The position numbers were made by a program, and so were the translations under genes. Below are positions 26,737-36,100 of a stretch of DNA of 53,111 bases, in pieces. Numbering within the stretch: position 1 is the stretch's first letter; each line of letters starts with the position of its first letter. The notes beneath the pieces were generated by a model. That model saw only the letters and a list, made by a program, of their open reading frames with translations, ran no database searches and was not told where the DNA came from. Source of the DNA: CAZWRN01 sp964446685 (lineage in GTDB: Bacteria; Patescibacteriota; Microgenomatia; Daviesbacterales; UBA10151); contig CAYUPO010000009.1 of the NCBI GenBank assembly GCA_964446685.1, forward strand, positions 1-53,111. Reading direction: 5' to 3'.

Positions 26737-26970
26737 ATGAAAACAAATCGTATCACGATCACTATCCCTCACTACCTGTTTGAACTGCTCGAAGGGTATG
26801 TCGCTTCCGGGGATGTTAGTAAATATATTTCCAGTGCGCTGGAGGAGAAACTACTTAGGACTAAGACGCTGACCAAAAGTCCCGTGACGGCTTTTTTTGG
26901 ACTCTCTCGCAAATTGCCGGAGCTGACTCCGGAAGAGGTCATTGATAATCTGCAGAAAGGACGAAAATGA
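26737..26970 (+). CDS. VapB-like antitoxin
   Basis: 77 residues from the ATG at 26737. Longer versions would include the probable -10 box TATGAT at 26724-26729. RITITIPHYLFELLEGYVASGDVSKYISSALEEKL fits a ribbon-helix-helix DNA-binding head, followed by a tail ending PEEVIDNLQKGRK, as in antitoxins that wrap around their toxin. Its stop overlaps the next ATG by ATGA, the classic toxin-antitoxin coupling. Such antitoxins bind their own promoter together with the toxin. Confidence 0.75.
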   Translation: MKTNRITITIPHYLFELLEGYVASGDVSKYISSALEEKLLRTKTLTKSPVTAFFGLSRKLPELTPEEVIDNLQKGRK

Positions 26971-27380
26971 ATACTTACGTCTTGGACGCATCAGCTCTTT
27001 TAACTTCGATCCTGACCAAAAAATCAGAGGCTGAAGAAGTATTATCTGACCTGTTTGAGAAACAGGCCAAAGGTGAATGTGAGATCTATACAATCCCCCT
27101 TTTTTACTATGAATTTGGCAATGGGTTGCGTTATTCATTAAAGGATCAGAAACTGATAGAGGAAGTAATGGACCGTTTAAGCCAGTTGGAGATCAAAGTC
27201 TTTACCCTAAATGAAACAGCTATTCAGGCCGCTATAATTCTGGCTACCCGCCAAAACACGACTGTTTATGATACTTCGTACCATCTGGCAGCCATTCTGC
27301 TCAAAGGGACCATGCTGACTTGTGACAAAAAATACTACCATCACGCCGAAGACAAAACCACGATCCAGCTCCTCGGCTAG
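26967..27380 (+). CDS. VapC-like PIN-domain toxin
   Basis: 137 residues, the usual size. PIN-domain acidic residues are visible: YVLDASALL (Asp7), FYYEFGN (Glu), TVYDTSYHLAAI (Asp) and TCDKKYYH (Asp). PIN toxins are Mg-dependent endoribonucleases that commonly cut tRNA or rRNA. The ATG overlaps the antitoxin stop and is preceded by AAAGGA, so translation is coupled. The pair sits alone between two paralogous surface-protein genes, next to the 85-bp double-palindrome element, suggesting insertion. Confidence 0.85.
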   Translation: MNTYVLDASALLTSILTKKSEAEEVLSDLFEKQAKGECEIYTIPLFYYEFGNGLRYSLKDQKLIEEVMDRLSQLEIKVFTLNETAIQAAIILATRQNTTVYDTSYHLAAILLKGTMLTCDKKYYHHAEDKTTIQLLG

Positions 27381-27459
27381 ATCATACCCCCTACCCCCTG
27401 TCTTTCTGATCCGCCAGCCATCGACTTTACCAGAATCAAACCTGAGAAAGATTCTATCG

Positions 27460-27580
27460 CTTCGCTCCAGAATGACAAATGTTTTTGCTTCACGCTTAAT
27501 TCATAAATCTTAAATCATAAATCTTAAATCATAAATCTTAAATCTTAAATCCATCGACTATCTTCAACCTACAACCTGTC
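27460..27580. repeat. Upstream region shared with the third LamG gene
   Basis: ccagaatgacaaatgtttt, then gcttcacgcttaattcataa, then repeats of cttaaatcataaat. The same order occurs at 32920-33012, directly upstream of the 33124 gene, so the duplication of the surface gene included its upstream DNA. Confidence 0.75.
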
Positions 27581-27614
27581 TTGAGTTTTCTGCCTGGCTA
27601 AGCTACTGTATATT
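27581..27614 (+). promoter_or_regulatory. Promoter of the second LamG gene
   Basis: TTGAGT (27581-27586), 17 bp, then TACTGT (27604-27609) overlapping TATATT (27609-27614). TATATT is exactly 6 nt before the ATG. The same arrangement, almost base for base, precedes the 33124 gene. The transcript should have a leader of 0-5 nt. Confidence 0.55.
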
Positions 27615-27620
27615 AATATA

Positions 27621-30600
27621 ATGGCTAGTATTCTGCCTATGAAAATCCACAAGTCATCAGTCTTCAGTCATCAGCTATCAGCCAAAAAAGGACCTATCCA
27701 TTTTGCTTTTTCTGCTGTCTTTATCTCCCTGATGTCGAAGTCACAAGCTTGGCTTATTTCCCAAATCCCCCCTACCTCCCAGGCTCTCCCAAAACTAACC
27801 CAATCTGGATTTATCCGACTGACTAAAAAGACTCTGGTGACTTATCTGATCACATTTTTGGTCTTTTCAGGCACAGGATTGTTTTATCTGTTTAATCCTT
27901 TTGGGACGAAGTCAGCTGAGGCTGCTTGGTTTAATGACAATTGGGCTTATCGAAAGGCTATTACTATCTCCAACAGTTCGGATTATAGCTTCAGATATGT
28001 CCATCTGAATATCGACACGACTGATGCGCCCGAGAAATTTCAGGCAGACTGCGGCGATATTCGTTTTACCAGTATTAACGGAGATATTCTGGACTACTAC
28101 TACAACACCGGAGCTGACCAGTGTGATAATGCCGGTACAGATTTTTATGTAGAAATTCCACAAATCATAAATGGTGATACGACCTTTTATATGTATTATG
28201 GCAATCCAGCTGCTCAAAATGGATATCTGCCGGATGATTTTTTTGGAGCTGATGTGGTGGTAGATTCAACATCATTTGGGTCCGAACAAAAAGCACCCTC
28301 ACCTGTTGCTTACTGGAAATTTGATGATGCGCAAGGCACTAATGCACAAGACTCAACAACAAATAATAATGACGGAACACTAGCGGCTTCAACAGCAACT
28401 CCCACTTGGCAAACTGAAGATCAATGTATATCAGTAAAATGTTTATTCTTTGATGGGACAGACGACAAAGTAACTGTGGCCAATACCATTGGCGAGGTTC
28501 AGTCAGTTGGTTTTTGGGTTAAACCAAATGCTTTTACCTCAACTACTCCACTGTTTGATTTAAATGGAACTGCCAAGATTGTGACTAATTCATCAGGAGT
28601 GATATCAGCCACTGGATTTACCTCCCCTACTATTTATGTCAATGGAGTTGTGGGAACGACTATTTCCAGCAATACCTGGTCGTATGTGATGGTAACAACT
28701 GGGACTGGACTTAGTGCTTCGGCTATTAAGCTGGCAACTGACAATACTAATTTTATGAAAGGTTTTATTGATGAAGTCAGGGTATATAACCAGGCGTTGA
28801 CTGCCGCTCAGGTTTTAGCAAATTACAATGCCAGATCCAATCCTGAAGGAATTGCCTCAGCTCTTGGAAGAAATACCCAGAATATGCCAAATGCATTATC
28901 TCATGGTTTAATTGGTTACTGGAAAATGGATGAAACAACCTGGACTAATAATTGTTCGACTGCCTCAGTTGTAGATTCATCAGGTAATGGCAAAAATGCT
29001 AAAAGCTGCCCAAATAGTACCGGACCTACCGGAGGAGCCAGCGGTAAATTTGCCAATGCCGGGACTTTGAGTGGCAGCAATTATATTGATACCGACTACA
29101 CAATTCCGGTTTCAAGCGGAATTACTTATTCTTCCTGGGTCAAAACCAGTACCGGAGGCTGGTATATTTTAGGAAATCTTTACTTTAATGGAATTGGTTT
29201 TATTGGTAATATCAGTGGTCAAAATTTTGCTACTTTCAGATACCGTTCAGGCAGCAATTCTGAAGTCCAGCTAAATGGGGCAACTACCAATATTAAAGAC
29301 AGTAACTGGCACCATATCGTTGGAGTTGCATCCCCCAATGGAGGATCACTTTATGTTGATGGTAAATTAGAAGCCAGTTCCACCACTGCATTTGCTATGA
29401 CAAGCAGTGAAATTTATATCGGCACGCAGGATGGAAGTACCAATTTTTTTACCGGAACAATTGATGAATCCAGAGTATACAACCGGGCTCTTTCCCCAGC
29501 AGAAGTCGGCCAGCTTTATACCTGGTCTCCACCGCCGGTTGGCTATTGGAAACTAGATGAAGGCTCTGGAACCAGTGCGGTAGATTCAAGTGGCTCTGGT
29601 ATTAACGCCACTATTTCAAACGGCACTTACTCAAACGGCCAGTATGGCAAAGCACTAACTTTTAATGGCACATCGACATCGATCACAGCTACCAATGGCA
29701 GTGCCGGGAGCAGTTTGCTTGAACCAAATGGACGGGCCTATTCTGTCGGAGCCTGGGTTAAAACAACCTCAACAGCTACCAAACTACCGGTGGTTGATCT
29801 AAGTAATTCCAGTCTAAATGATACTCAAGACCGGATGCTTCTCTCACTTGGTACTACATCAGCCGGAAATGAAGGTAAACCAAACTGTGAGCTGTCTGTA
29901 ACATCTACAGGCACGACTTTTACTTCATCAACCACTGTCAATGATGGTAAATGGCATTATCTGATGTGTACCCGGGATGATACTCAATCCGAAAGAGGGA
30001 AACTATATGTTGATGGAGTTCTGGCTGCAACCAGTGCTTCACTAACCGGCTCAACGGTCAATGGGTTTAACGCAATGTTAATCGGCAAAGATTATCAGGC
30101 CTCCCCCAATTATTTTAGTGGCCAGATTGATGACATCAAATTTTATGCTTATGAACGAAGCCAGGCACAGGTGATACAGGATATGAATGCTGGACATCCG
30201 GCTCCAGGCTCCCCTGTCGGGACGCCTGTCGGTCACTGGAAATTTGATGAAGGGGGAGAAAATATGTGCTCAGGTGGAACCAATGATGTCTGCAACAACG
30301 GCAGTACTGGAAATACTTATGACGGAACATCAACTGCTACCCGAACTAAACTAGGTAAGTTTAATGGCGCACTTGATTTTGACGGATCTGATGATGTAGT
30401 GACAATCACCAATAATACAGCCATTGATATGGATGGCAATTTAGCGACATTCACTTTTGGCACCTGGATCAATCCAGATTCAGATGGCGAGTCAGATACC
30501 GGGCAAATTTTTAATAAAGGCTCCAGCACCTATTTGCGGGTAGACTCACAAAGTGGGTCCAATCTGGATCTGGAATGTAACCTCGACCGGGCAACTACCG

Positions 30601-32339
30601 ATACCAATGTTAATGTATCGACGGCGTTTGCTATCAGCGGTTGGAATCATGTTGCCTGCAGTTGGAATGGTTCAACCCTTTCTGTTTATGTGAATGGGGT
30701 TCTTAAAGGGTCCTCTTCTTCAGGCACTGGGGCGATTGCTAGTGACGCCAATAATTTACTGATTGGCGGAGGCACATCCAATAACTTTGACGGCAAAATT
30801 GATGAATTTAAAATTTATTCCCAGGCTCTGACAGCTGATCAGATTAAACTGGAGATGAACCGAGGCGCTTCTCTGATCCTGGGTGCAGTTTCAGCTGCTT
30901 CAAATACCCAGCCAAACTCAGCTGCAAATGAATACTGCCCGCCTGATTCAGCATCAACGGTCTGTACTTCTCCTGTAACTGAGTGGAAATTGGATGAAAA
31001 GTCAGGCACCACAGCTAATGATACAAGTGGAAACGGCAAAAGTGGGACCCTTACTAATACTCCTGTCTGGATCAATGGTAAACAAAATGCAGCGCTTGAT
31101 TTTACCAATACAGTAGCCGGATCAAGTAGCAACAAACATATCAGTTTTGGTGATATTAATTCTTTCGATGGCGCATCGGCTGTCAGTTTGTCAATGTGGA
31201 TTTATATGGACAACAAACCAACTGGCTTTGAACTGGAATCCGTGATGAAAAAAGACTTCTCCTGGAATCCACTGCAAATTGCCGGAGATTCAGAAGCATA
31301 TCCAGGATTTAGAACAGCTCTTTTTCTACCAGGAACCAATGTCATAAACGATAATGACCTGGCCAATTGGCAGACCAAAAGGTGGTATCACTTCGCCATG
31401 ACCTGGGAAAGCGGAGATTATGTCAGATTTTACCGGGATGGCGTAAATTACTTTACATCAGGTAGTACCTATACTGGAACTATTTCTGATTCCGGAGACA
31501 GTCTGGTAATGGGTGCCGGAGGGGCATCAAGTGAAGGATTTGACGGTAAACTTGATTCTGTCAGGATTTATACCTATGAAAGAACACCAGCCCAAATAGC
31601 CTGGGAATACAACAAAGGTGCTCCTATCGCCCACTACCGGATAGATGAATGTCAGGGCACAACCATTAATGATTCCTCCGGAAATGGTAATACCGGAACG
31701 TTGACTATCGGTGCCTCAGGCTCAAATACAACTGTCGGAACTTGTACAACCTCAGGAGCCTGGTTTGATGGTCTTACCGGAAAAAGAAACTACGCACTGG
31801 ATTTTGACGGAACGGATGACTATGTAAATACTGGTGATACTATCAAAATGGAAGGGACTCTGACTATCTCATCCTGGGTGTATTTAAATAGTACCTCAAT
31901 AGCTAATGTCGTCCGACCAATTGTAGCTAAGGGACTCTGGGGAGGTGATGGGAATGGGGACGCTGCTCTGGGCCTTTACGCCTCGGGCGGTACACCTTTT
32001 ACATTCACTCTTCAAACTTCGGGCAGCCGTTACAACTTAAGTGATACTTCAAATCCTGCGACTGGAAGATGGTATTTTGTAGCCGCAACTTTTGACGGTT
32101 CCACAATGAGGCTTTATGTTGACGGAGTGCTGAAAAATTCTTCTGCTACATCAGGTACTTTGACCAATAATTCGAGTGACACTTACATTGGAGCTTACCC
32201 AAACAATGTCTCCGATACAGCTTTAAATGGCTTAATTGATGACGTCAAGATCTTCAATTACCCGCTTAGTCAAACTCAAATTAAAACTTTGTTCAATGAT
32301 GGTTCTACTAGATTTGGTCCTTCAACAGGTGCTCCTTAA
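27621..32339 (+). CDS. Secreted DUF2341 plus six-LamG surface protein, paralogue 2
   Basis: 1572 residues. A long N-terminal region (about 75 residues, partly encoded by a tcatcagtcttcagtcatc-type repeat) precedes the conserved hydrophobic export segment LTKKTLVTYLITFLVFSGTG and the cut region AEAA-WFNDNW. DUF2341 follows (CGDIRFTSINGD, TFYMYYGNPA). Six LamG domains begin near residues 230, 431, 640, 870, 1121 and 1336. Landmarks shared with the neighbours include DQCISVKC before domain 1, MNAGHPAPGSPVG before domain 4, a cysteine-containing linker before domain 5, and DECQGTTINDSSG plus GKRNY in the last. The protein ends RFGPSTGAP. The likely role is extracellular glycan or surface binding; specificity is unknown. 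Confidence 0.9.
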   Translation: MASILPMKIHKSSVFSHQLSAKKGPIHFAFSAVFISLMSKSQAWLISQIPPTSQALPKLTQSGFIRLTKKTLVTYLITFLVFSGTGLFYLFNPFGTKSAEAAWFNDNWAYRKAITISNSSDYSFRYVHLNIDTTDAPEKFQADCGDIRFTSINGDILDYYYNTGADQCDNAGTDFYVEIPQIINGDTTFYMYYGNPAAQNGYLPDDFFGADVVVDSTSFGSEQKAPSPVAYWKFDDAQGTNAQDSTTNNNDGTLAASTATPTWQTEDQCISVKCLFFDGTDDKVTVANTIGEVQSVGFWVKPNAFTSTTPLFDLNGTAKIVTNSSGVISATGFTSPTIYVNGVVGTTISSNTWSYVMVTTGTGLSASAIKLATDNTNFMKGFIDEVRVYNQALTAAQVLANYNARSNPEGIASALGRNTQNMPNALSHGLIGYWKMDETTWTNNCSTASVVDSSGNGKNAKSCPNSTGPTGGASGKFANAGTLSGSNYIDTDYTIPVSSGITYSSWVKTSTGGWYILGNLYFNGIGFIGNISGQNFATFRYRSGSNSEVQLNGATTNIKDSNWHHIVGVASPNGGSLYVDGKLEASSTTAFAMTSSEIYIGTQDGSTNFFTGTIDESRVYNRALSPAEVGQLYTWSPPPVGYWKLDEGSGTSAVDSSGSGINATISNGTYSNGQYGKALTFNGTSTSITATNGSAGSSLLEPNGRAYSVGAWVKTTSTATKLPVVDLSNSSLNDTQDRMLLSLGTTSAGNEGKPNCELSVTSTGTTFTSSTTVNDGKWHYLMCTRDDTQSERGKLYVDGVLAATSASLTGSTVNGFNAMLIGKDYQASPNYFSGQIDDIKFYAYERSQAQVIQDMNAGHPAPGSPVGTPVGHWKFDEGGENMCSGGTNDVCNNGSTGNTYDGTSTATRTKLGKFNGALDFDGSDDVVTITNNTAIDMDGNLATFTFGTWINPDSDGESDTGQIFNKGSSTYLRVDSQSGSNLDLECNLDRATTDTNVNVSTAFAISGWNHVACSWNGSTLSVYVNGVLKGSSSSGTGAIASDANNLLIGGGTSNNFDGKIDEFKIYSQALTADQIKLEMNRGASLILGAVSAASNTQPNSAANEYCPPDSASTVCTSPVTEWKLDEKSGTTANDTSGNGKSGTLTNTPVWINGKQNAALDFTNTVAGSSSNKHISFGDINSFDGASAVSLSMWIYMDNKPTGFELESVMKKDFSWNPLQIAGDSEAYPGFRTALFLPGTNVINDNDLANWQTKRWYHFAMTWESGDYVRFYRDGVNYFTSGSTYTGTISDSGDSLVMGAGGASSEGFDGKLDSVRIYTYERTPAQIAWEYNKGAPIAHYRIDECQGTTINDSSGNGNTGTLTIGASGSNTTVGTCTTSGAWFDGLTGKRNYALDFDGTDDYVNTGDTIKMEGTLTISSWVYLNSTSIANVVRPIVAKGLWGGDGNGDAALGLYASGGTPFTFTLQTSGSRYNLSDTSNPATGRWYFVAATFDGSTMRLYVDGVLKNSSATSGTLTNNSSDTYIGAYPNNVSDTALNGLIDDVKIFNYPLSQTQIKTLFNDGSTRFGPSTGAP

Positions 32340-32610
32340 TACAGGTTTAGATAACTGCTTTTTAAGCATAAATTTTTTGTACAGATATCTCTAAGCCTCA
32401 ATCAATATATCAAAACATAAATTAATGTATCACTAATTTAGTCTTATAAGTCTACCAAACAAAAAATACTTTTCCAAAACACTAAAATTAAACACATTTT
32501 ATACTCATCCAGCCTCCTCTAAACACCCTTCACCCCTCAAACCCCACCCCAACCTCCCACCAAACCATCTACCATCCACCATCTACAACATACCATCCCA
32601 CCCTCGACTT

Positions 32611-32695
32611 TTAGGGGTTTAACCCCTAATCGTTTAAAACTCTCTTACCCCCTCAATTAAGCACAAATAGTTGTAATTTAGGGGTTTAACCCCTA
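32611..32695. repeat. 85-bp double-palindrome element, copy B
   Basis: TTAGGGGTTTAACCCCTAA (32611-32629) and TAGGGGTTTAACCCCT (from 32679) flank a core with tcaattaagcacaaat, matching copy A at 26603-26687 in length and layout. Confidence 0.75.
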
Positions 32696-32939
32696 CGGTC
32701 TACCATCTACCATCCTACCCTCCACCTGTCATTGTGAGCGAAGCGAACAAGACGGTTCCCGTCATTCTGGAAAGCAACGACTTTACCAGAATCAAACCCT
32801 CCCGTCATTCTGGCTTGCTATGCACTGAGCTGGTCGAAGTGTCCAGAATCCAACCTGGTTAAGATTCTGGACTACAGATTGTTAAGGCTAGGTTTATTCC
32901 TACTAAATCCTACAAGGTAGCCAGAATGACAAATGTTTT

Positions 32940-33080
32940 TGCTTCATGCTTAATTCATAAATCTTAAATCTTAAATCTTAAATCTTGAATCTTAAATCCT
33001 GAATCTTAAATCCATCTACAACCTACAACCTACAACCTACAACCTACAACCTACTACCTACTACCTACTACCTACAACCT
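32940..33080. repeat. cttaaatc and acctacaacct short tandem arrays
   Basis: About seven degenerate cttaaatc-type words are followed by about eight acctacaacct / cctactacct words, ending just before the promoter at 33084. The unit length is not constant, which argues against a CRISPR. Confidence 0.8.
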
Positions 33081-33083
33081 GAC

Positions 33084-33117
33084 TTGAGTTTTAGCTTTGT
33101 TTCAGCTACTGTATATT
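33084..33117 (+). promoter_or_regulatory. Promoter of the third LamG gene
   Basis: TTGAGT (33084-33089), 17 bp, then TACTGT (33107-33112) overlapping TATATT (33112-33117), again exactly 6 nt before the ATG. Near-identical to the promoter at 27581. Confidence 0.55.
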
Positions 33118-33123
33118 AATATA

Positions 33124-36100
33124 ATGGCTACTATTCTGCCTATGAAAAAACACCAGCCATCAACTATCAGTCATCAGCTATCATTCAAAACTGACTGTTT
33201 TGCTTTCACTACAATTTTTATATCCCTTATGGCGAAGTCACAATCCCACATCTCCCTTTTATCCCCTATTTACAAAGCTCTCCCAAGACCTAATCAAGCG
33301 GGTTTTATCCGTCTGACAAAGAAGACTTTGGTGACTTATCTGATCACTTTTCTAGTTTTTTCAGGCACAGGGCTCTTTTATCTGTTTAATCCTTTTGGCA
33401 CATCGCAGGCTGATGCTGCCTGGTTTAACGATAATTGGAGTTATAGGCAAGTAGGAACAATCACCGTTACCTCAAGCGCCAGCGATATAACAGATCTCCA
33501 AACCCTCATCACAGTAGACACCTCCACCCTAATCACCGCCGAAAAACTTCAATCAAGCTGTCAGGATCTCAGATTCACCAGCCAATCCGGAGAAACTCTT
33601 CCCTACTATATAGATTCAGGCTGCAATACAGCCTCAACAAAAATCTGGGTTTTGGCTGATTTAGTTCCAAAAAATACCACAACTTATACTATGTATATGT
33701 ATTACGGTAATCCTTCTGCCGTAGCCGGATCAGGCGTCTCTTTCCCAAACTATAATTTACTTCAGGGGCTTGTCGGTTACTGGACCGGCAACGAATCTTC
33801 CTGGAACGGCACATCCGGAGAAGTAAAGGATTCATCTGTTAATGGAAATAACGGAACCGCAACAGGCGGACTAAGTACAACCACCGGCAAGTACGGCAAC
33901 TCAGGCGACTGGGACTCAACCGACGATGCCGTCAGTTTGGGCTCTCCCTCGGTAGTCGACAATTTGCCCGCGAGCGGCATGACTGTCAGCGCCTGGATTT
34001 ATCCGGATACTCTTGGACAAGGTGGTGTTGGATTTGTTACAGCTAAGAATACGGGTGCGGGTCAGAACCAGGGATGGTTCCTGCTAAATTATACAGGCAA
34101 CACCCTGCAATTTGTGGTAGATGGATCAACTGATTTAGTTGTGCAAACCTCAAATAGTACTATTAGTCTGGGAGCCTGGAACCACGTCGTACTCTCCTGG
34201 GATGGAGTTATTACTACAGCCAGCTCTGTAGACATTTATGTAAATGGAGTAGAAGTTGGCTATCAGGTTCAGACAAACGGCGCCGGCAGAGTAGATGACG
34301 CCTCCTCAAGCCTCTACATTGGCAATGCCTCCACCAGCAACCGCACTTTCGATGGAAAAATTGATGATTACAGACTCTACAACAGAGCACTCACCAGTAT
34401 AGAGGTCAGCAATCTTTACACGAGCCCCGGCTCAATAACAACCACAGCCACAACCACCTCAAACCCAAGCACCTCCTTTGCAACTGAACAAAAAGGCCCC
34501 TCGACTACTCTTTATTGGAAACTGAACGACAATACGGTTGGAACTGCCGAAGATTCGACAACAAACGCTCTTGACGGCACTCACAACAATACCCCAACGA
34601 TCAAATCAGAAGAACTTTGTGTGGCAGGAAAATGTTTGTATTTCGACGGATCAAACAATGAAAATGTCTCTCTGGCTGATAATGCCAAGCTGGATTTTGC
34701 AGCAAGTGATTCATTTAGTGTGTCCGCCTGGGTCAAAAGAAGCGGTTCATCATCTGCTATAAATTACATACTATCCAAAGCCGATACCACCAACGGAGGA
34801 TATAAGTTGTGGATGGATGCTAGCGGGGATTTATGTTTTGGGGTTGATGATGATGCGTCCTGGACACCTGACGACAGTGCCTGTACCAGTGCTGTCGAGT
34901 TTGATGATAATCAATGGCATCTTGTAACTGGGGTGAAATCAGCCACCACCTCTATCACCCTCTTCGTTGACGGCAATCAAAGAGCCCAGGACGCTGCTAT
35001 TGCTGCAACCGGAACTTTAGCCAACACCAATGCCTTTTATGTTGGGGTTGACAGGGATGGCACTACTAATGAGTGGCTTGGATTTATCGATGAAGTAAAA
35101 ATATACAATCAGGCGTTGTCTGCCGCCCAAATTACAGCCAATTACAATTCCCGTTCCAACCCTGAAGGAGTTTCATCAGCTTTGGGAGAAAACACCCAAA
35201 ATATGCCGGCTGCATTATCCAATGGTTTAGTTGGGTATTGGAAAGTGGACGAAAGTTCCGGCAACATAAGTGATTCATCGGGAAACAGTAACACTTTAAC
35301 AAATAACAATACTGTTTCATTTACCACAGGAAAGTATGGCAATGGAGGCAGCTTTGCCTCAGCCAGCAGTGAAACTTTTTCGGTGGCAGATGGTTCCCAA
35401 TCCGGGTTGGAAGGGATGAGTGAACTTTCAATCTCACTTTGGGTTAATCCAACGACGTTCGCCGATAATTCACATATGGTCGTTAAAGATAATACAAATG
35501 GTCAATGCTCATTTTTACTTAATTATGGCTTTAATGGACAGATTAATTTTTTCGCATGTAGTAGCGGATTTTATGGTTCAGGGATTCAAAACTCTGCATC
35601 TGCTAATAACTTAATAAGTACAAATAATTGGTCTCATATAGTTGTAACTAGCAAAGGAGGTGTTGCGAGGTTGTATAAGAATGGAGTTGAACAAGTATCT
35701 GGGGATTTTCCACGGACGGATACAAGCTCTTCTATTTTTAATTCGACTTCTGCATTTTCGCTCGGTGGTGGTACCAGTAACAGCGTTACAAGTTACATGA
35801 ATGGAAAATTAGATGATGTACGGATTTATAACAGAGGTCTATCTCCCGCTGAAGTAACCCAGCTTTATAACTGGGCTCCCGGTCCTTTAGCTTACTGGAG
35901 AATGGATGAAGGCACAGGCTCTAGTGTGGCTGATCAGTCAGGAAATGCTTATACAGCTACTTTGGTGGGATCCCCGGCATGGGCACAAGGCAAGTATGGC
36001 AAATCAACTGTTTATGATAGCTCGGCCGGTAAATACGCTTATGCGACAAACGCACTGGCTGTGAATGATTTCACCTATAGTGCCTGGATCAATATGAGCA

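Larger units (their letters stand above)
32340..33083. other. Repeat-rich intergenic region
   Basis: About 740 bp without a gene. In order: an AT-rich stretch, a pyrimidine-rich strand with accatctaccatcc words, the 85-bp double palindrome copy B, several copies of a cattctgg/ccagaat inverted word, the cttaaatc array and the acctacaacct array. The right part matches the region upstream of 27621. Confidence 0.7.

Noticed and set aside
27505..33080. CRISPR array in the cttaaatc and acctacaacct repeats
   Set aside because: Units are too short, adjacent without spacers and degenerate, and no cas gene is present.
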